Of a stretch of 64,000 nucleotides of DNA, positions 33,367-42,533 are shown in pieces. Below the pieces are notes generated by a model. It had not been told where the DNA came from and made no database searches. It worked only from the letters and a program-made list of their open reading frames with translations. Position 1 is the first letter of the stretch. Each line of letters starts with the position of its first letter. The stretch lies in NCBI GenBank assembly GCA_030531645.1, contig JAUNNB010000004.1, positions 20,391 to 84,390 of the forward strand, read 5' to 3'. Position numbers and translations under genes: made by a program. The DNA comes from Candidatus Saccharimonadota bacterium (GTDB lineage: Bacteria; Patescibacteriota; Saccharimonadia; Saccharimonadales; Saccharimonadaceae).

Positions 33367-35769
33367 ATGGCAGAAAAACGGCTGGTAATTATTGACGGCA
33401 AGAGCGTCTTTTATAGGGGTTATTATGCCATGCGAAACCTTTCAAAGAGTGATGGCACGCCTACATCTGGTGTGTACGGTTTTGCTACGATTGCAATGGA
33501 GATTGTAAAAAAGCTGGACCCGACAGTGGTGGTGGTGGCTTGGGATAAGGCTAAAACTTCAACGGCAAAGCGCAAGGCGATTTATGCGGATTATAAGGCT
33601 GGTAGGGTGAAACCACCAGAGGATTTTTATGTGCAGATTCCGATTTTGCAGGATTTGATTTTGGCGCTGGGTTGGAATTTTGTAGAGTGTGATAACTACG
33701 AAGCTGATGATATTATAGGAACCTTGGCGCTTCAGGCAGATGAAGATTTGAATGCGGACGGTGTTTGTAAGTGGGATACATATATTGTTTCTTCGGATCT
33801 TGATATGCTCCAGATTGTAGATGAGAATACGAGAATGTATAGATTACTTAAAGGCTTTTCGGAGCTTGAAGAGATGGATGTGTCGGCCGTGGAGGCTAAA
33901 TATGGTATTAAAAAACGACAGTTCTTGGATTTGAAGGCGCTTAAAGGTGATTCCTCCGATAATATTCCAGGTGTGCTTGGTATTGGAGAGAAGACTGCCG
34001 TGAAGCTTTTAAATGATTATGGCGACTTGGATGGCATTTATGCGCATATTGATGAGATAACTGGTTCGACAGGGAAGAAATTGGTGGAAGGTAAGGATTC
34101 TGCATATATGTCTAAGGAGCTTGCTGTGATAATGACAGATGCGCCTGTGAAGCTGAGTGAGGCCGCATTGCTCAAAATAGATGCTAATAAAATTATAGAG
34201 AAGCTACAAGAGTTAGAGTTTTATTCATTAATAAGGAAGTATAAAAAGATATTTGAGAATAATATAGAGGAAAAACCTGAGATAAAAGAGGAAATTACGA
34301 TTCCAAATAATATAAACCTTCCTAACCTTATTGCGCATGATGTGAAAGATAAAATGCATCGCGATAAAGCGTTTCGTGAGAAGATACTTGGTGGGGAAGA
34401 GTATTGGGATTTGGATCAGGCAGAGTTTTTGTTGAATCCGCTTGCTAGAAAAGAGGCTGATGTCCAGACAGATTTGTTTGAAGCGATGGAGACAGAAGAA
34501 GATTTGAAGAAGCAGGCAACGGAGCAAATGGCTCGATTAACAGAGGTGCCGGCTGTATACAAAATTTACTCAGAGTTTGATTTACCGCTTATTCCGGTGC
34601 TCTATAAGATGGAGGAGAAAGGGATTCTGATAGATAAGGATTTCTTTGCAGGGCTCGCAAAAGAGTTTGGCGAAAAAGTGTCTGAGATTGAGCAGAGAAT
34701 ATTTTCTGTAGCTGGTATCAGTTTTAATATCAATTCGCCAGTGCAATTATCTGATGTGTTGTTTAATAAGCTGCAGATACCTTCAAAAGGGTTAAAGAAG
34801 ACGAAAAAAGGCATTTCGACCGGCGCAGAGACTCTGGAAAAAATTATGGATTTGCACGAGATTGTGCCGATGATTTTGGAATATAGGGAAGTTTCTAAGC
34901 TATTATCTACTTATGTGATGCCTTTGCCGGAGCTTGCAGATAAGGAAAACAGAATTCATACAACGTTTACACAGAATGTGACGGCGACCGGTAGGCTAAG
35001 TTCTGTAAATCCAAATTTGCAGAATATTCCGATTAGGAAAGAGGCTGGTAGAAGGATTCGTGAGGGGATGGTAGCGCCTAAAGGTCGGAAGTTTGTAGCG
35101 GCAGATTACGCACAGTTCGAACTAAGGCTTGCGGCGGTACTTTCTGGTGATGAGAAGCTAATGCGGGATTTTGAAACAGGAGTGGACATTCACACTAAAA
35201 CTGCGTCTGAAGTGTTTGGTGTGGAGATGGACAAGGTGACAAAGAGCCAAAGGCGAGCCGCGAAAGTGATTAATTTTGGGGTGATGTATGGTATGAGCGT
35301 GAAGAGACTAGCGGATCAGACAGGTATGAGTTATGGAGAAGCAAAAGAATTTGTTGATAATTACTTTGAAGTTAGGAAACCAATTAAAGATTATCTTGCG
35401 AAGACATTGACTCAGGCTAGGAATTTGGGATATGTAGAGACATTTTATGGACGTAGGCGTCCAACACCAGATGTTAATTCATCTAACTTTGTAGTGCGTC
35501 AGGCGGCGGAAAGGGCTGCACAGAATATGCCGATCCAGGGAACTGAAGCTGATTTGATGAAGCGCGCAATGATAGCGATAGATAAAGTTTTGCCAAAGGG
35601 AGCGGAACTAGTATTGCAGATTCATGATTCGTTAGTGGTGGAGTGCGATGATGCGCTTGTTGATGAGGTGAAAGAGATCTTGAAGAGGGAAATGGAGGGG
35701 GTAGCACCGGAGCTTAAGGTGAAGTTGGCGGTAGATGTAAAGGTGGGCGACAATCTCGCAGAAGTGTAG
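33367..35769 (+). CDS. polA: DNA polymerase I, proofreading domain reduced
   Basis: Fills gaps and removes RNA primers. The 5'-3' nuclease domain (residues 1-290: RGYYAM, SSDLDMLQI, KGDSSDNIPGV) and polymerase domain are complete: motif A DYAQFELR (D580), O helix RRAAKVINFGVMYG (from R629) and motif C QIHDSLVVE (H753, D754). Only ~120 residues lie between them. A remnant EEYWDLDQAEFLLNPLA matches the end of the 3'-5' exonuclease fold, but its catalytic acidic residues are not seen. The 800-residue length is therefore Taq-like. AGGAGG precedes the start. Confidence 0.95.
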   Translation: MAEKRLVIIDGKSVFYRGYYAMRNLSKSDGTPTSGVYGFATIAMEIVKKLDPTVVVVAWDKAKTSTAKRKAIYADYKAGRVKPPEDFYVQIPILQDLILALGWNFVECDNYEADDIIGTLALQADEDLNADGVCKWDTYIVSSDLDMLQIVDENTRMYRLLKGFSELEEMDVSAVEAKYGIKKRQFLDLKALKGDSSDNIPGVLGIGEKTAVKLLNDYGDLDGIYAHIDEITGSTGKKLVEGKDSAYMSKELAVIMTDAPVKLSEAALLKIDANKIIEKLQELEFYSLIRKYKKIFENNIEEKPEIKEEITIPNNINLPNLIAHDVKDKMHRDKAFREKILGGEEYWDLDQAEFLLNPLARKEADVQTDLFEAMETEEDLKKQATEQMARLTEVPAVYKIYSEFDLPLIPVLYKMEEKGILIDKDFFAGLAKEFGEKVSEIEQRIFSVAGISFNINSPVQLSDVLFNKLQIPSKGLKKTKKGISTGAETLEKIMDLHEIVPMILEYREVSKLLSTYVMPLPELADKENRIHTTFTQNVTATGRLSSVNPNLQNIPIRKEAGRRIREGMVAPKGRKFVAADYAQFELRLAAVLSGDEKLMRDFETGVDIHTKTASEVFGVEMDKVTKSQRRAAKVINFGVMYGMSVKRLADQTGMSYGEAKEFVDNYFEVRKPIKDYLAKTLTQARNLGYVETFYGRRRPTPDVNSSNFVVRQAAERAAQNMPIQGTEADLMKRAMIAIDKVLPKGAELVLQIHDSLVVECDDALVDEVKEILKREMEGVAPELKVKLAVDVKVGDNLAEV

Positions 35770-35776
35770 ATTGTGG

Positions 35777-35792
35777 TATAATAGAATAAATG
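35777..35792 (+). promoter_or_regulatory. Leaderless promoter of small membrane protein gene
   Basis: GTGGTATAAT stands seven bases before the ATG, directly after the polA stop. Confidence 0.7.
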
Positions 35793-36194
35793 AAAAACTT
35801 AGCTGAAAATCTGAAGAAGATTTATCTTGAAGAAAAAGGTTTGATTGCAATGATGGCTGTGGTGGTAATACTTGCGATTGGACTGTTGGTTTTTTCGTTG
35901 GTTAATCTGAAGTTTGATTCAAGTGTAATTAAAGTTGGATATGGTGATATTGGGCGCTACCAGGGTGGTGATTGGAGCTCGATGTCTAATTCTGGTGGAT
36001 ATCGTGATGGCGCTTGGTCATTTATGCTTGCATTTCCATTGCTTGCTTTGGTATTTGGTATTTTGCATAATTTCTTGGCGGTAAAGTTGTTCGAGAAAAA
36101 AGGCGGTGGCGTCGCAAGAGTGATGCTGATTTTTACTATTTGTTTGATTTTAGCAACGTTTGTGGTGGAGATTAGATTACTCGGAGAAGGTTAA
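35790..36194 (+). CDS. Small membrane protein, three predicted segments
   Basis: A 134-residue protein with hydrophobic segments at about residues 18-38, 78-98 and 108-128, and a polar loop rich in G, S and D between the first two. No family recognised. Its stop shares a base with the start of the following glycosyltransferase (TTAATG), so the two are translationally coupled and probably work together in the membrane. Confidence 0.72.
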   Translation: MKNLAENLKKIYLEEKGLIAMMAVVVILAIGLLVFSLVNLKFDSSVIKVGYGDIGRYQGGDWSSMSNSGGYRDGAWSFMLAFPLLALVFGILHNFLAVKLFEKKGGGVARVMLIFTICLILATFVVEIRLLGEG

Positions 36195-37864
36195 TGTCCA
36201 AAGGTAAGATAAAATCTGATTGGGACAGTCTGGAAATTCAAACTGGTAAAAGGACTAAGAAGTACCGCTTTTTTGAGATGTTGCCTGGTATTTTATCCTA
36301 TGGGATGATTATACTTTTGTTTGTGTTATCCTTTGTAATGCCGATGCTTGGCTCGATTTACCTTTTGATTATTATTACGACTACGCTCGTGAAAGCGATT
36401 GGTGTGGCATATCGCACGGTACAGGGTTATAACACTGTGCAGAAGGCCGAGAATGTGGATTGGCATGCGAGAATGGAGGATTTGGAGGAACCCCATGAGG
36501 CATATGAAAGGCTGAGCCAGAGTAGTGGAAAGGCTTTGACTAAACAATATGGGTTTGATGAGCACTTGGATAATTTGCTAGTGATGGCGGCTAATGGCAA
36601 GGCGGATGATGATAAATTCCCAGATCCGAAAGAAGTCATACACGCGGTAATTATGACGGCCTATAATGAGGGGTTGAAGACATTGGTGCCGTCTGTAGAA
36701 GCGGTGAGGGATACGAGCTTTCCGAATGAAAGAATTATTTTCATACTTGGGTATGAGGAGCGCGGTGGGGAAGAAATGGAGAAGACAGCGAAGGAGCTGA
36801 AGGAGAAGTTTAAGGATACCTTCAAGGAGTTTATGTTGGTGAAGCATCCGGTGGATTTGCCGGATGAGATTCAGGGCAAGGGTCCGAATCTATGTTATGC
36901 TGGTAAGGCTTTGGAGAAATATTGTGAACAAAGGCATATTCGCCCTGAGAGGGTGGTTGTGACTTCATTAGACTCCGATAATAGAATGAGTAAGTCGTAT
37001 CTAGATTATGTGGCGTATGAGTATATTGTAAGACCTGATAGGCAGAGACTTAGCTATCAGCCGGTTTCGATATTCATGAATAATATCTGGGAAGCTAAGG
37101 CCCCAATGAGGATAATTGCGATTTCTAACTCATTCTTTAATATTATTTCGACGATGCGTCCTCATACATTGAAGAACTTTGCGTCGCATTCGCAGCCGCT
37201 GGCAGCACTTATTGATATGAATTTCTGGAGCAAGAGAACGATTGTGGAGGATGGACACCAGTATTGGAGGAGTTTGTTCCATTTCCACGGAAAATATGAG
37301 GTGGTGCCGATTCATGTACCGATGTATCAAGATGCGGTGATGGAAGAGACGTTCTGGAAGACTTTGAAGGCGCAGTTTATTCAGCTTAGGCGTTGGGATT
37401 ATGGTGCGAGTGATGTGGCGTATGTTGGCGTGAGATTATTTAGTAAAGATAGAAAAACAAAGGGAAAGATGGATTTCTTCCCACTGTTCTGCAAGTTTGT
37501 GAGGTTGCTGGATGGTCATGTGATGCTAGCGGCAATGAGCCCGATAGTAGCGTTCGGCGGTTGGGTGCCAAGACTTGTAAATTATGATTCGAGAAATATG
37601 ATCACTGTGAACTTGCCAAATACCGTGAGCGCAGTGCAGACAGTGGCGGCGATAGGTCTCATGGTCACGATTGTGATTTCACTCAGGATGATTCCGCCAA
37701 GACCAAAGAACCCAACGAAATTGTCGAAACTAAAGATGGTGGTACAGTGGGTTTTGATGCCAGTAGTGGCGATTGCGTACCAATCTGCGGCAGCATTCTA
37801 TTCGCAAACCAGACTTTTCATAGGGAAATACATGGAGAAGTTTGACGTCACTAAGAAGATGTAA
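36194..37864 (+). CDS. Membrane GT2 glycosyltransferase with QxxRW motif
   Basis: A 556-residue protein with two N-terminal helices (about 30-75), a central GT-A domain and three C-terminal helices. AVIMTAYNEGLKTLVPSVEAV, KGPNLCYAGKAL, TSLDSDNRMSKSY (D-x-D) and FIQLRRWDYGASD (a QxxRW motif) match processive GT2 enzymes such as cellulose or hyaluronan synthases. It may make or extrude a surface polysaccharide, or modify a lipid-linked sugar. Residues 80-130 form an added polar segment before the GT domain. Substrate unknown. Confidence 0.75.
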   Translation: MSKGKIKSDWDSLEIQTGKRTKKYRFFEMLPGILSYGMIILLFVLSFVMPMLGSIYLLIIITTTLVKAIGVAYRTVQGYNTVQKAENVDWHARMEDLEEPHEAYERLSQSSGKALTKQYGFDEHLDNLLVMAANGKADDDKFPDPKEVIHAVIMTAYNEGLKTLVPSVEAVRDTSFPNERIIFILGYEERGGEEMEKTAKELKEKFKDTFKEFMLVKHPVDLPDEIQGKGPNLCYAGKALEKYCEQRHIRPERVVVTSLDSDNRMSKSYLDYVAYEYIVRPDRQRLSYQPVSIFMNNIWEAKAPMRIIAISNSFFNIISTMRPHTLKNFASHSQPLAALIDMNFWSKRTIVEDGHQYWRSLFHFHGKYEVVPIHVPMYQDAVMEETFWKTLKAQFIQLRRWDYGASDVAYVGVRLFSKDRKTKGKMDFFPLFCKFVRLLDGHVMLAAMSPIVAFGGWVPRLVNYDSRNMITVNLPNTVSAVQTVAAIGLMVTIVISLRMIPPRPKNPTKLSKLKMVVQWVLMPVVAIAYQSAAAFYSQTRLFIGKYMEKFDVTKKM

Positions 37865-37950
37865 AATTTCGCGCGAAGCCGCTTATAGTTAAAAAATGTA
37901 TTCAATTTTTATTGGGGTGAAAATGCTTAAGATTGCGAAATAACAGGGGT

Positions 37951-37962
37951 TGTGGTATAATA
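37951..37962 (+). promoter_or_regulatory. Extended -10 before the 38.0-kb membrane gene
   Basis: GTTGTGGTATAAT lies about 40 nt before the ATG, and GGAAGGAG provides the ribosome site. This gene is therefore leadered, in contrast to many others here. Confidence 0.6.
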
Positions 37963-38000
37963 CTGGTAATTAACTAACAACTCGTGGAAGGAGTTTATAT

Positions 38001-38498
38001 ATGCAAGGTTTAACAAATTTTGCTGCATCAAAGTCTACTAGCATTAGCTTCGATGATTTGGACAGCCTCATGTCTGTTTCATCATCAGCAAGTAGCGCTA
38101 TTCAGGGTATCGTAATTTGGACTATCGTTGCTACGATTTTGTCTGTTATCGGCGGTATCTTGATTTACTTCCTCTTCGTTAAGAAGACGGACCTCAAACT
38201 TAATAATAAATTCCTCGTTTGGCTCAAGAGTTTCTTGAACTCAGACAAGATGTACATTGAAGATTTTGTGAAGATTGCTTACATTGCTTCAACGCTTGCA
38301 ATCACCCTCACTTCTTTCAACCTCATCGCTGTTAACTTCTGGATGTTCTTGCTCCAGTTCGTCGGTGCAGGTATCATTGGTACTCGTGTTGCCTTCGAAG
38401 CTGCTATGATGGCTATCAAGGTCTGGCACAATACTACCGATATGAAGAAAGCTCTTTGCAAAGAAGAGAAAAAAGAAGAAAAGAAAGCTAAGAAATAA
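38001..38498 (+). CDS. Membrane protein of unknown function
   Basis: A 165-residue protein with hydrophobic segments near residues 36-60, 88-108 and 112-135, a serine-rich N-terminus and a lysine-rich C-terminus (KEEKKEEKKAKK). No family recognised. It is monocistronic, with its own promoter, a strong ribosome site and a terminator, which suggests high expression. Confidence 0.72.
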   Translation: MQGLTNFAASKSTSISFDDLDSLMSVSSSASSAIQGIVIWTIVATILSVIGGILIYFLFVKKTDLKLNNKFLVWLKSFLNSDKMYIEDFVKIAYIASTLAITLTSFNLIAVNFWMFLLQFVGAGIIGTRVAFEAAMMAIKVWHNTTDMKKALCKEEKKEEKKAKK

Positions 38499-38510
38499 TT
38501 AGCTTGGTTT

Positions 38511-38543
38511 AGGAAATTGCCCTTTTGATGGGGCAATTTTCTC
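38511..38543 (+). terminator. Intrinsic terminator
   Basis: AAATTGCCC/GGGGCAATTT hairpin followed by TCTCTTG. Confidence 0.75.
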
Positions 38544-38583
38544 TTGTAGAGTTTTTAGATAAGATGTGTTATAATGAGGTGCA

Positions 38584-39546
38584 ATGGATATAGACGAAGA
38601 AAAAATTAATTCTTTGCAAGACTTAAGCGAGCCGGATGTCGAGGACCTCTCTGAAGAGGCCGAGCTTTCGGACGAAGAGCTTGCAATTACAGCAGATAAT
38701 GTGGACCAATACGAGGACGATTCCGTAAGGATGTATCTTCGTGAGATTGGTAAGGTGCCACTTCTTACTCCTGAAGAAGAGCAGGAATTGGCTGTGCGTG
38801 CCGCCAAAGGTGATCGTAAGGCTATCAATAAGATGGTCGAATCCAACATGAGATTGGTGGTTTCGATTGCAAAGCACTATTCAGGCCGTGGCCTTGATTT
38901 GCTTGACCTTATTCAAGAGGGAAACACTGGTTTGCTTAGGGCTGTAGATAAATTCGACCCTGATAAAGGCTTTAAGTTCTCGACTTATGCTACTTGGTGG
39001 ATTCGCCAGGCAATTACGAGGGCGATTGCGGATCAGGCTAGGACTATTCGTATTCCTGTGCATATGGTGGAGACGATTAATAAGGTGCTTCGCGCCTCTA
39101 GAAAACTAGCTACAGACCTTAACCGCGAGCCAACTACGGCAGAAATTGCTGAGGAACTTGGTATGGATGTCGAGAAGGTGGACTACGTAATGAAGATTAA
39201 GCAGGATATCGCTTCGCTTGACGCTTCTGTGGGTCGTGAAGGTGATGATGAAGACTCCGTGCTTGGTGATTTCGTTGAGGATGAAGAAAGGATTTCTCCA
39301 GAGGACTCAGCGTCTAACCAGCTTCTCAAAGAGCAACTTGCACAGATTATTTCGACACTTAGCGATCGTGAACAGAAGATTATTAAGCTTCGCTTCGGTA
39401 TTGGTGGTGGTAGGCCACACACACTCGAGGAAGTGGGTGCAGAATTCTCTGTGACTAGGGAACGCATTCGCCAGATTGAGGCTAAGGCACTTTCGAAATT
39501 GCGCAAGAATAAAGATACGAAGAAGTTAGCTGAGTATTTGAAATAA
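38584..39546 (+). CDS. rpoD: Primary sigma factor (RpoD/SigA type)
   Basis: Directs RNA polymerase to housekeeping promoters. Region 1.2 ([19 protein letters not shown]), region 2 ([57 protein letters not shown]), region 3, and region 4 ([28 protein letters not shown]) are complete. At 320 residues it lacks most of region 1.1, replaced by a short acidic N-terminus. TATAAT is eight bases before ATG, so its own mRNA is likely leaderless. Confidence 0.96.
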   Translation: MDIDEEKINSLQDLSEPDVEDLSEEAELSDEELAITADNVDQYEDDSVRMYLREIGKVPLLTPEEEQELAVRAAKGDRKAINKMVESNMRLVVSIAKHYSGRGLDLLDLIQEGNTGLLRAVDKFDPDKGFKFSTYATWWIRQAITRAIADQARTIRIPVHMVETINKVLRASRKLATDLNREPTTAEIAEELGMDVEKVDYVMKIKQDIASLDASVGREGDDEDSVLGDFVEDEERISPEDSASNQLLKEQLAQIISTLSDREQKIIKLRFGIGGGRPHTLEEVGAEFSVTRERIRQIEAKALSKLRKNKDTKKLAEYLK

Positions 39547-39572
39547 AAAATCGCCCTGCGGGGCGATTTTTG
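39547..39572. terminator. Bidirectional terminator between rpoD and mscL
   Basis: AAAATCGCCC-TGC-GGGGCGATTTTT, symmetrical enough to end both converging genes. Confidence 0.9.
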
Positions 39573-40079
39573 TTAGAGTTTCTTTTCGATTTTCTTTAAA
39601 GTCTTTAGGATTTCTTCGTTTGTGGAGTCAGTTTTGGCTGTAGCATCATTTTGAGCCTTAGTATCTTTTTTATCCTGGGCTTCTTTTTTGGCATCCTTTC
39701 TGCGAGTGATTTTATTTATGAACTTGACAAACAAGAACACACAGAATGCGACGATGAGAAAGTCGACGACGTTCTGGATGAAATTGCCATAAGTAATATG
39801 TGCGGCTTCGCCTTCCACAAATGGGCTTTTGACGGTGATTTCCAGATTAGAAAAGTCAACGCCACCCATTGTAGTACCGACAAGAGGCATAATAATATCG
39901 TTCACGAGTGAGCTGACAATTTTCTGAAATGCGGCACCAATTATGACACCAACTGCCAAGTCAATGACATTTCCGCGATTAATAAATTCATTGAATTCGC
40001 GAATGAATGCAGGCTGTTTGCGGAGCATTTTTTTGCTCATTTTTTCAATATTTTGGGCTAATTCTGGATCATTTTTCAT
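39573..40079 (-). CDS. mscL: Large-conductance mechanosensitive channel
   Basis: Opens under membrane tension to release solutes during osmotic downshock. FIREFNEFINRGNVIDLAVGVIIGAAFQKIVSSLVNDIIMPLVG is the diagnostic first membrane helix, and a second helix near VDFLIVAFCVFLFVKFINKI follows. The C-terminal ~40 residues are charged and slightly longer than in E. coli. TATAAT lies six bases before ATG on the minus strand. The start is unusual in having ~25 extra residues (NDPELAQNIEKMSKKMLRK) before the channel core. Confidence 0.96.
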   Translation of the reverse strand: MKNDPELAQNIEKMSKKMLRKQPAFIREFNEFINRGNVIDLAVGVIIGAAFQKIVSSLVNDIIMPLVGTTMGGVDFSNLEITVKSPFVEGEAAHITYGNFIQNVVDFLIVAFCVFLFVKFINKITRRKDAKKEAQDKKDTKAQNDATAKTDSTNEEILKTLKKIEKKL

Positions 40080-40085
40080 ATTTTT

Positions 40086-40110
40086 ATTATAGCATCATCT
40101 GTGGTATAAT
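40086..40110. promoter_or_regulatory. Overlapping divergent leaderless promoters
   Basis: The minus-strand -10 (40086-40091, mscL) and plus-strand -10 (40105-40110) are 13 bases apart. Each promoter's -35 position falls on the other's -10 or start, so initiation should be mutually exclusive. Confidence 0.6.
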
Positions 40111-40118
40111 AAAAGCAT

Positions 40119-40760
40119 ATGGATAATATGGCTTACCTCCAGCAAATTTCTCAGACCGGAGGCGTAAACAACGGAAAACAAGGTAAAGCTTTTGGACTTA
40201 TAGATAAAGGCTTGGCTCTCAAGCTCGGGATTGGTTTTGGCGCTGCTATTATATTGCTTGTTATTATTATGGCGATAGTTAATGCTATGAGCGTGGTGGA
40301 TACTAGGGCTCATGATGTGCTAGTCCACGCATGGTATCAGTCTGAATATCTTAATGAAACGACTTCTCAGTATAGTAGAGAGGTGAAATCTTCAGATCTC
40401 AGAGGTATGGCAACGGCTTTGGTCGGTGTTACTAATGAAATTAGGAATCGCACAGCTACGATTTTGCTGGAAGATTACGGCGAAGAAGTGGATGACCTCG
40501 ATGATAGTGATATCGCTATGGAGGAATTACAGAAAAATACAGAGTTAAATGAGTCGCTTGAACTCGCAAGGATTAGTGGAACGTTGGATTATACGTTTGT
40601 TAGAGAGTATAAATTACAGATTGCATTGCTACTTTCTTGTATGTCTGAATATATAGAAAGAACTGAAACTGATACATATAAAGAAATGATTTCAGCTACT
40701 CATGACAACTTGGATACGCTGTATAATCAGTTCAAGAACTACGAAGACCTCGGCAACTAG
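40119..40760 (+). CDS. Single-pass membrane protein, helical outside domain
   Basis: A 213-residue protein with a polar N-terminus, a membrane segment at about residues 36-58, and a ~150-residue helical region rich in E, S, T and L. It recalls the sensory 4-helix modules of receptor proteins, but no signalling domain follows. Family not recognised. The start is leaderless. dnaG begins 15 bases after its stop with its own -10 element. Confidence 0.68.
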   Translation: MDNMAYLQQISQTGGVNNGKQGKAFGLIDKGLALKLGIGFGAAIILLVIIMAIVNAMSVVDTRAHDVLVHAWYQSEYLNETTSQYSREVKSSDLRGMATALVGVTNEIRNRTATILLEDYGEEVDDLDDSDIAMEELQKNTELNESLELARISGTLDYTFVREYKLQIALLLSCMSEYIERTETDTYKEMISATHDNLDTLYNQFKNYEDLGN

Positions 40761-40775
40761 TGTATAATATATAGT

Positions 40776-42413
40776 ATGCAGGATGCCAAAGACGAGATAA
40801 AAGCTCGGCTTCCGGTGGAAGATGTAGTTGGGCAATACATTGAGTTGAAGCGTGCTGGACGCAACTGGAAGGGGCGCAGTCCTTGGGGGGTAGATAAGAC
40901 GCCTAGTTTTATGGTGTCTCCAGATAAGGGGATTTGGCATGATTTTTCCGCGAATAAAGGCGGAGATATTTTTACTTTTGTAATGGAAGTAGAGGGGATT
41001 TCATTTAGGGAAGCGATGGAAAAATTGGCGGCTCAAGCAGGGGTGGAGCTGACAAAATATGATGGTGGCGACAAAAAAGTGGCCGAGAAAAAGGCAAGGG
41101 CTAGGGAAGCACTTGAACTAGCTACGAAATTTTATCAGGTATGCTTAACTCGCAATAAACAGGTGATGGAATATGTGTTCAGGAAGCGCGGTATGAACAA
41201 AGAGACCGTGAAGGAGTTTAGAATTGGATATTCGCCATCTGGAAAAAGCGCATTGAAAGACTTTTTACTGAAGAAGGGTTTTAAGCAGGAGGATTTGGAG
41301 ACGGCTGGGCTTCTGAATCAATACGGCGGCGATATGTTCCGTGGAAGGATGATGGTGCCGTTTTTCGAGCCATCAACAGGGGATATCATTGGTTATACTG
41401 CGAGAATATTGGCGGATGGTGAGCCGAAATATTTGAATACGTCGGACACAATTTTGTTCAATAAGGGCAGGTTTATCTTTGGTTTGAGACAGGCGAAAGA
41501 GGCGATTCGTAGAAGTGGATATGTAGTGATTGTTGAGGGGAATATGGATGTGATATCGAGCCATCAGGCTGGGGTGAAGGAGGCGGTGGCGACTAGTGGG
41601 ACCGCGATGACAGAGAATCATCTGAAGATTTTGGCACGACTAACGGATGATATTCGTTTGGCATATGATGGTGATGCGGCAGGGGTGAAGGCTACGGAAA
41701 GAGCAATTGAACTAGCTGGTGGGATTGGCATTTCACTGTCGGTGATTTCTGGTTATAACGGGGCGAAAGATCCGGATGAATTGATCCAGAAGAGTCCAAA
41801 GGCTTGGAAGGAATGCGTAGAACAGAGGGAGCCGGCAATTGATTGGATTTTGAAGAAATACGAAAGCCAATGTGACCTTGAAACTGGACCTGGAAAAAAG
41901 AAATATAGTGATGAAGCGATGAAAATTATACGAATGATTCCGGATGCGGTGGAGCAAAGGCATTATGAGCAGAAAGTGGCTAGAAGGCTAGATGTGTCGG
42001 TTGAAGATTTGCGCGCCAAAAAGATTCCAAAATCAGGGGTGAAGACGCGATTAAAACCGATTAAAACGGATGGAAAAACTGTATCCGAAACAGCAAAAAT
42101 AAAGAGCCTAGAAGATCAATTGCAAGCCATATTATTATATGGCGGTGGTGCTGGAAATGGTATTAAACTTGAATTACCGGAAGATGAAACTAGACTGGCG
42201 GAACTCGAACTTATATTTGAAGAGAAGTTTGGTGCGATGCCTGAAACGGAATTGAAAAAGGTTGCTGTGGAGATAAATCAGAGGTATGAACAAGAGAGAA
42301 AGCAGGTGAAAATCAATGAATTGACCAAGCAGCTTGAAGAATGTTCTGATGATGAAGAAAAAACAGAGGAAATCTTGAGAGAAATTACGCGTTTAAGAAA
42401 AAATGTGGTATAA
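40776..42413 (+). CDS. dnaG: DNA primase with degenerate zinc-binding domain
   Basis: Makes RNA primers for replication. The N-terminal domain keeps the fold (EIKARLPVEDVVGQYIELKRAG, GGDIFTFVMEVEGISFREAMEKLA). The four zinc ligands are lost: the CPFH position reads S35-P-W-G38 and the CFGC position reads H55-D-F-S-A-N. The catalytic core is normal, with FRGRMMVPFFEP, VIVEGNMDVISSHQAG (toprim glutamate) and LAYDGDAAGVKAT. Length (545) is slightly short. The start is leaderless, TATAAT plus seven bases. Confidence 0.94.
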   Translation: MQDAKDEIKARLPVEDVVGQYIELKRAGRNWKGRSPWGVDKTPSFMVSPDKGIWHDFSANKGGDIFTFVMEVEGISFREAMEKLAAQAGVELTKYDGGDKKVAEKKARAREALELATKFYQVCLTRNKQVMEYVFRKRGMNKETVKEFRIGYSPSGKSALKDFLLKKGFKQEDLETAGLLNQYGGDMFRGRMMVPFFEPSTGDIIGYTARILADGEPKYLNTSDTILFNKGRFIFGLRQAKEAIRRSGYVVIVEGNMDVISSHQAGVKEAVATSGTAMTENHLKILARLTDDIRLAYDGDAAGVKATERAIELAGGIGISLSVISGYNGAKDPDELIQKSPKAWKECVEQREPAIDWILKKYESQCDLETGPGKKKYSDEAMKIIRMIPDAVEQRHYEQKVARRLDVSVEDLRAKKIPKSGVKTRLKPIKTDGKTVSETAKIKSLEDQLQAILLYGGGAGNGIKLELPEDETRLAELELIFEEKFGAMPETELKKVAVEINQRYEQERKQVKINELTKQLEECSDDEEKTEEILREITRLRKNVV

Positions 42414-42430
42414 TATATAGGTGATTGCCT

Positions 42431-42507
42431 GGGTCGCTAGCTCAGTTGGCTAGAGCGCCTCGTTTACACCGAGGAGGTCAGGGGTTCGAGCCCCTTGCGA
42501 CCCACCA
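42431..42507 (+). tRNA. tRNA-Val (TAC)
   Basis: GGGTCGC/GCGACCC acceptor, D arm with AGCTCAGTTGGCTAGAGC, anticodon stem CCTCG/CGAGG with loop TTTACAC giving TAC, T arm with GGTTCGAGCC, and encoded CCA. TGTGGTATAAT at the end of dnaG (42409-42414) is its probable -10. Confidence 0.97.
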
Positions 42508-42533
42508 TTTAATTTTAAAGAAAGGATAAAGCC

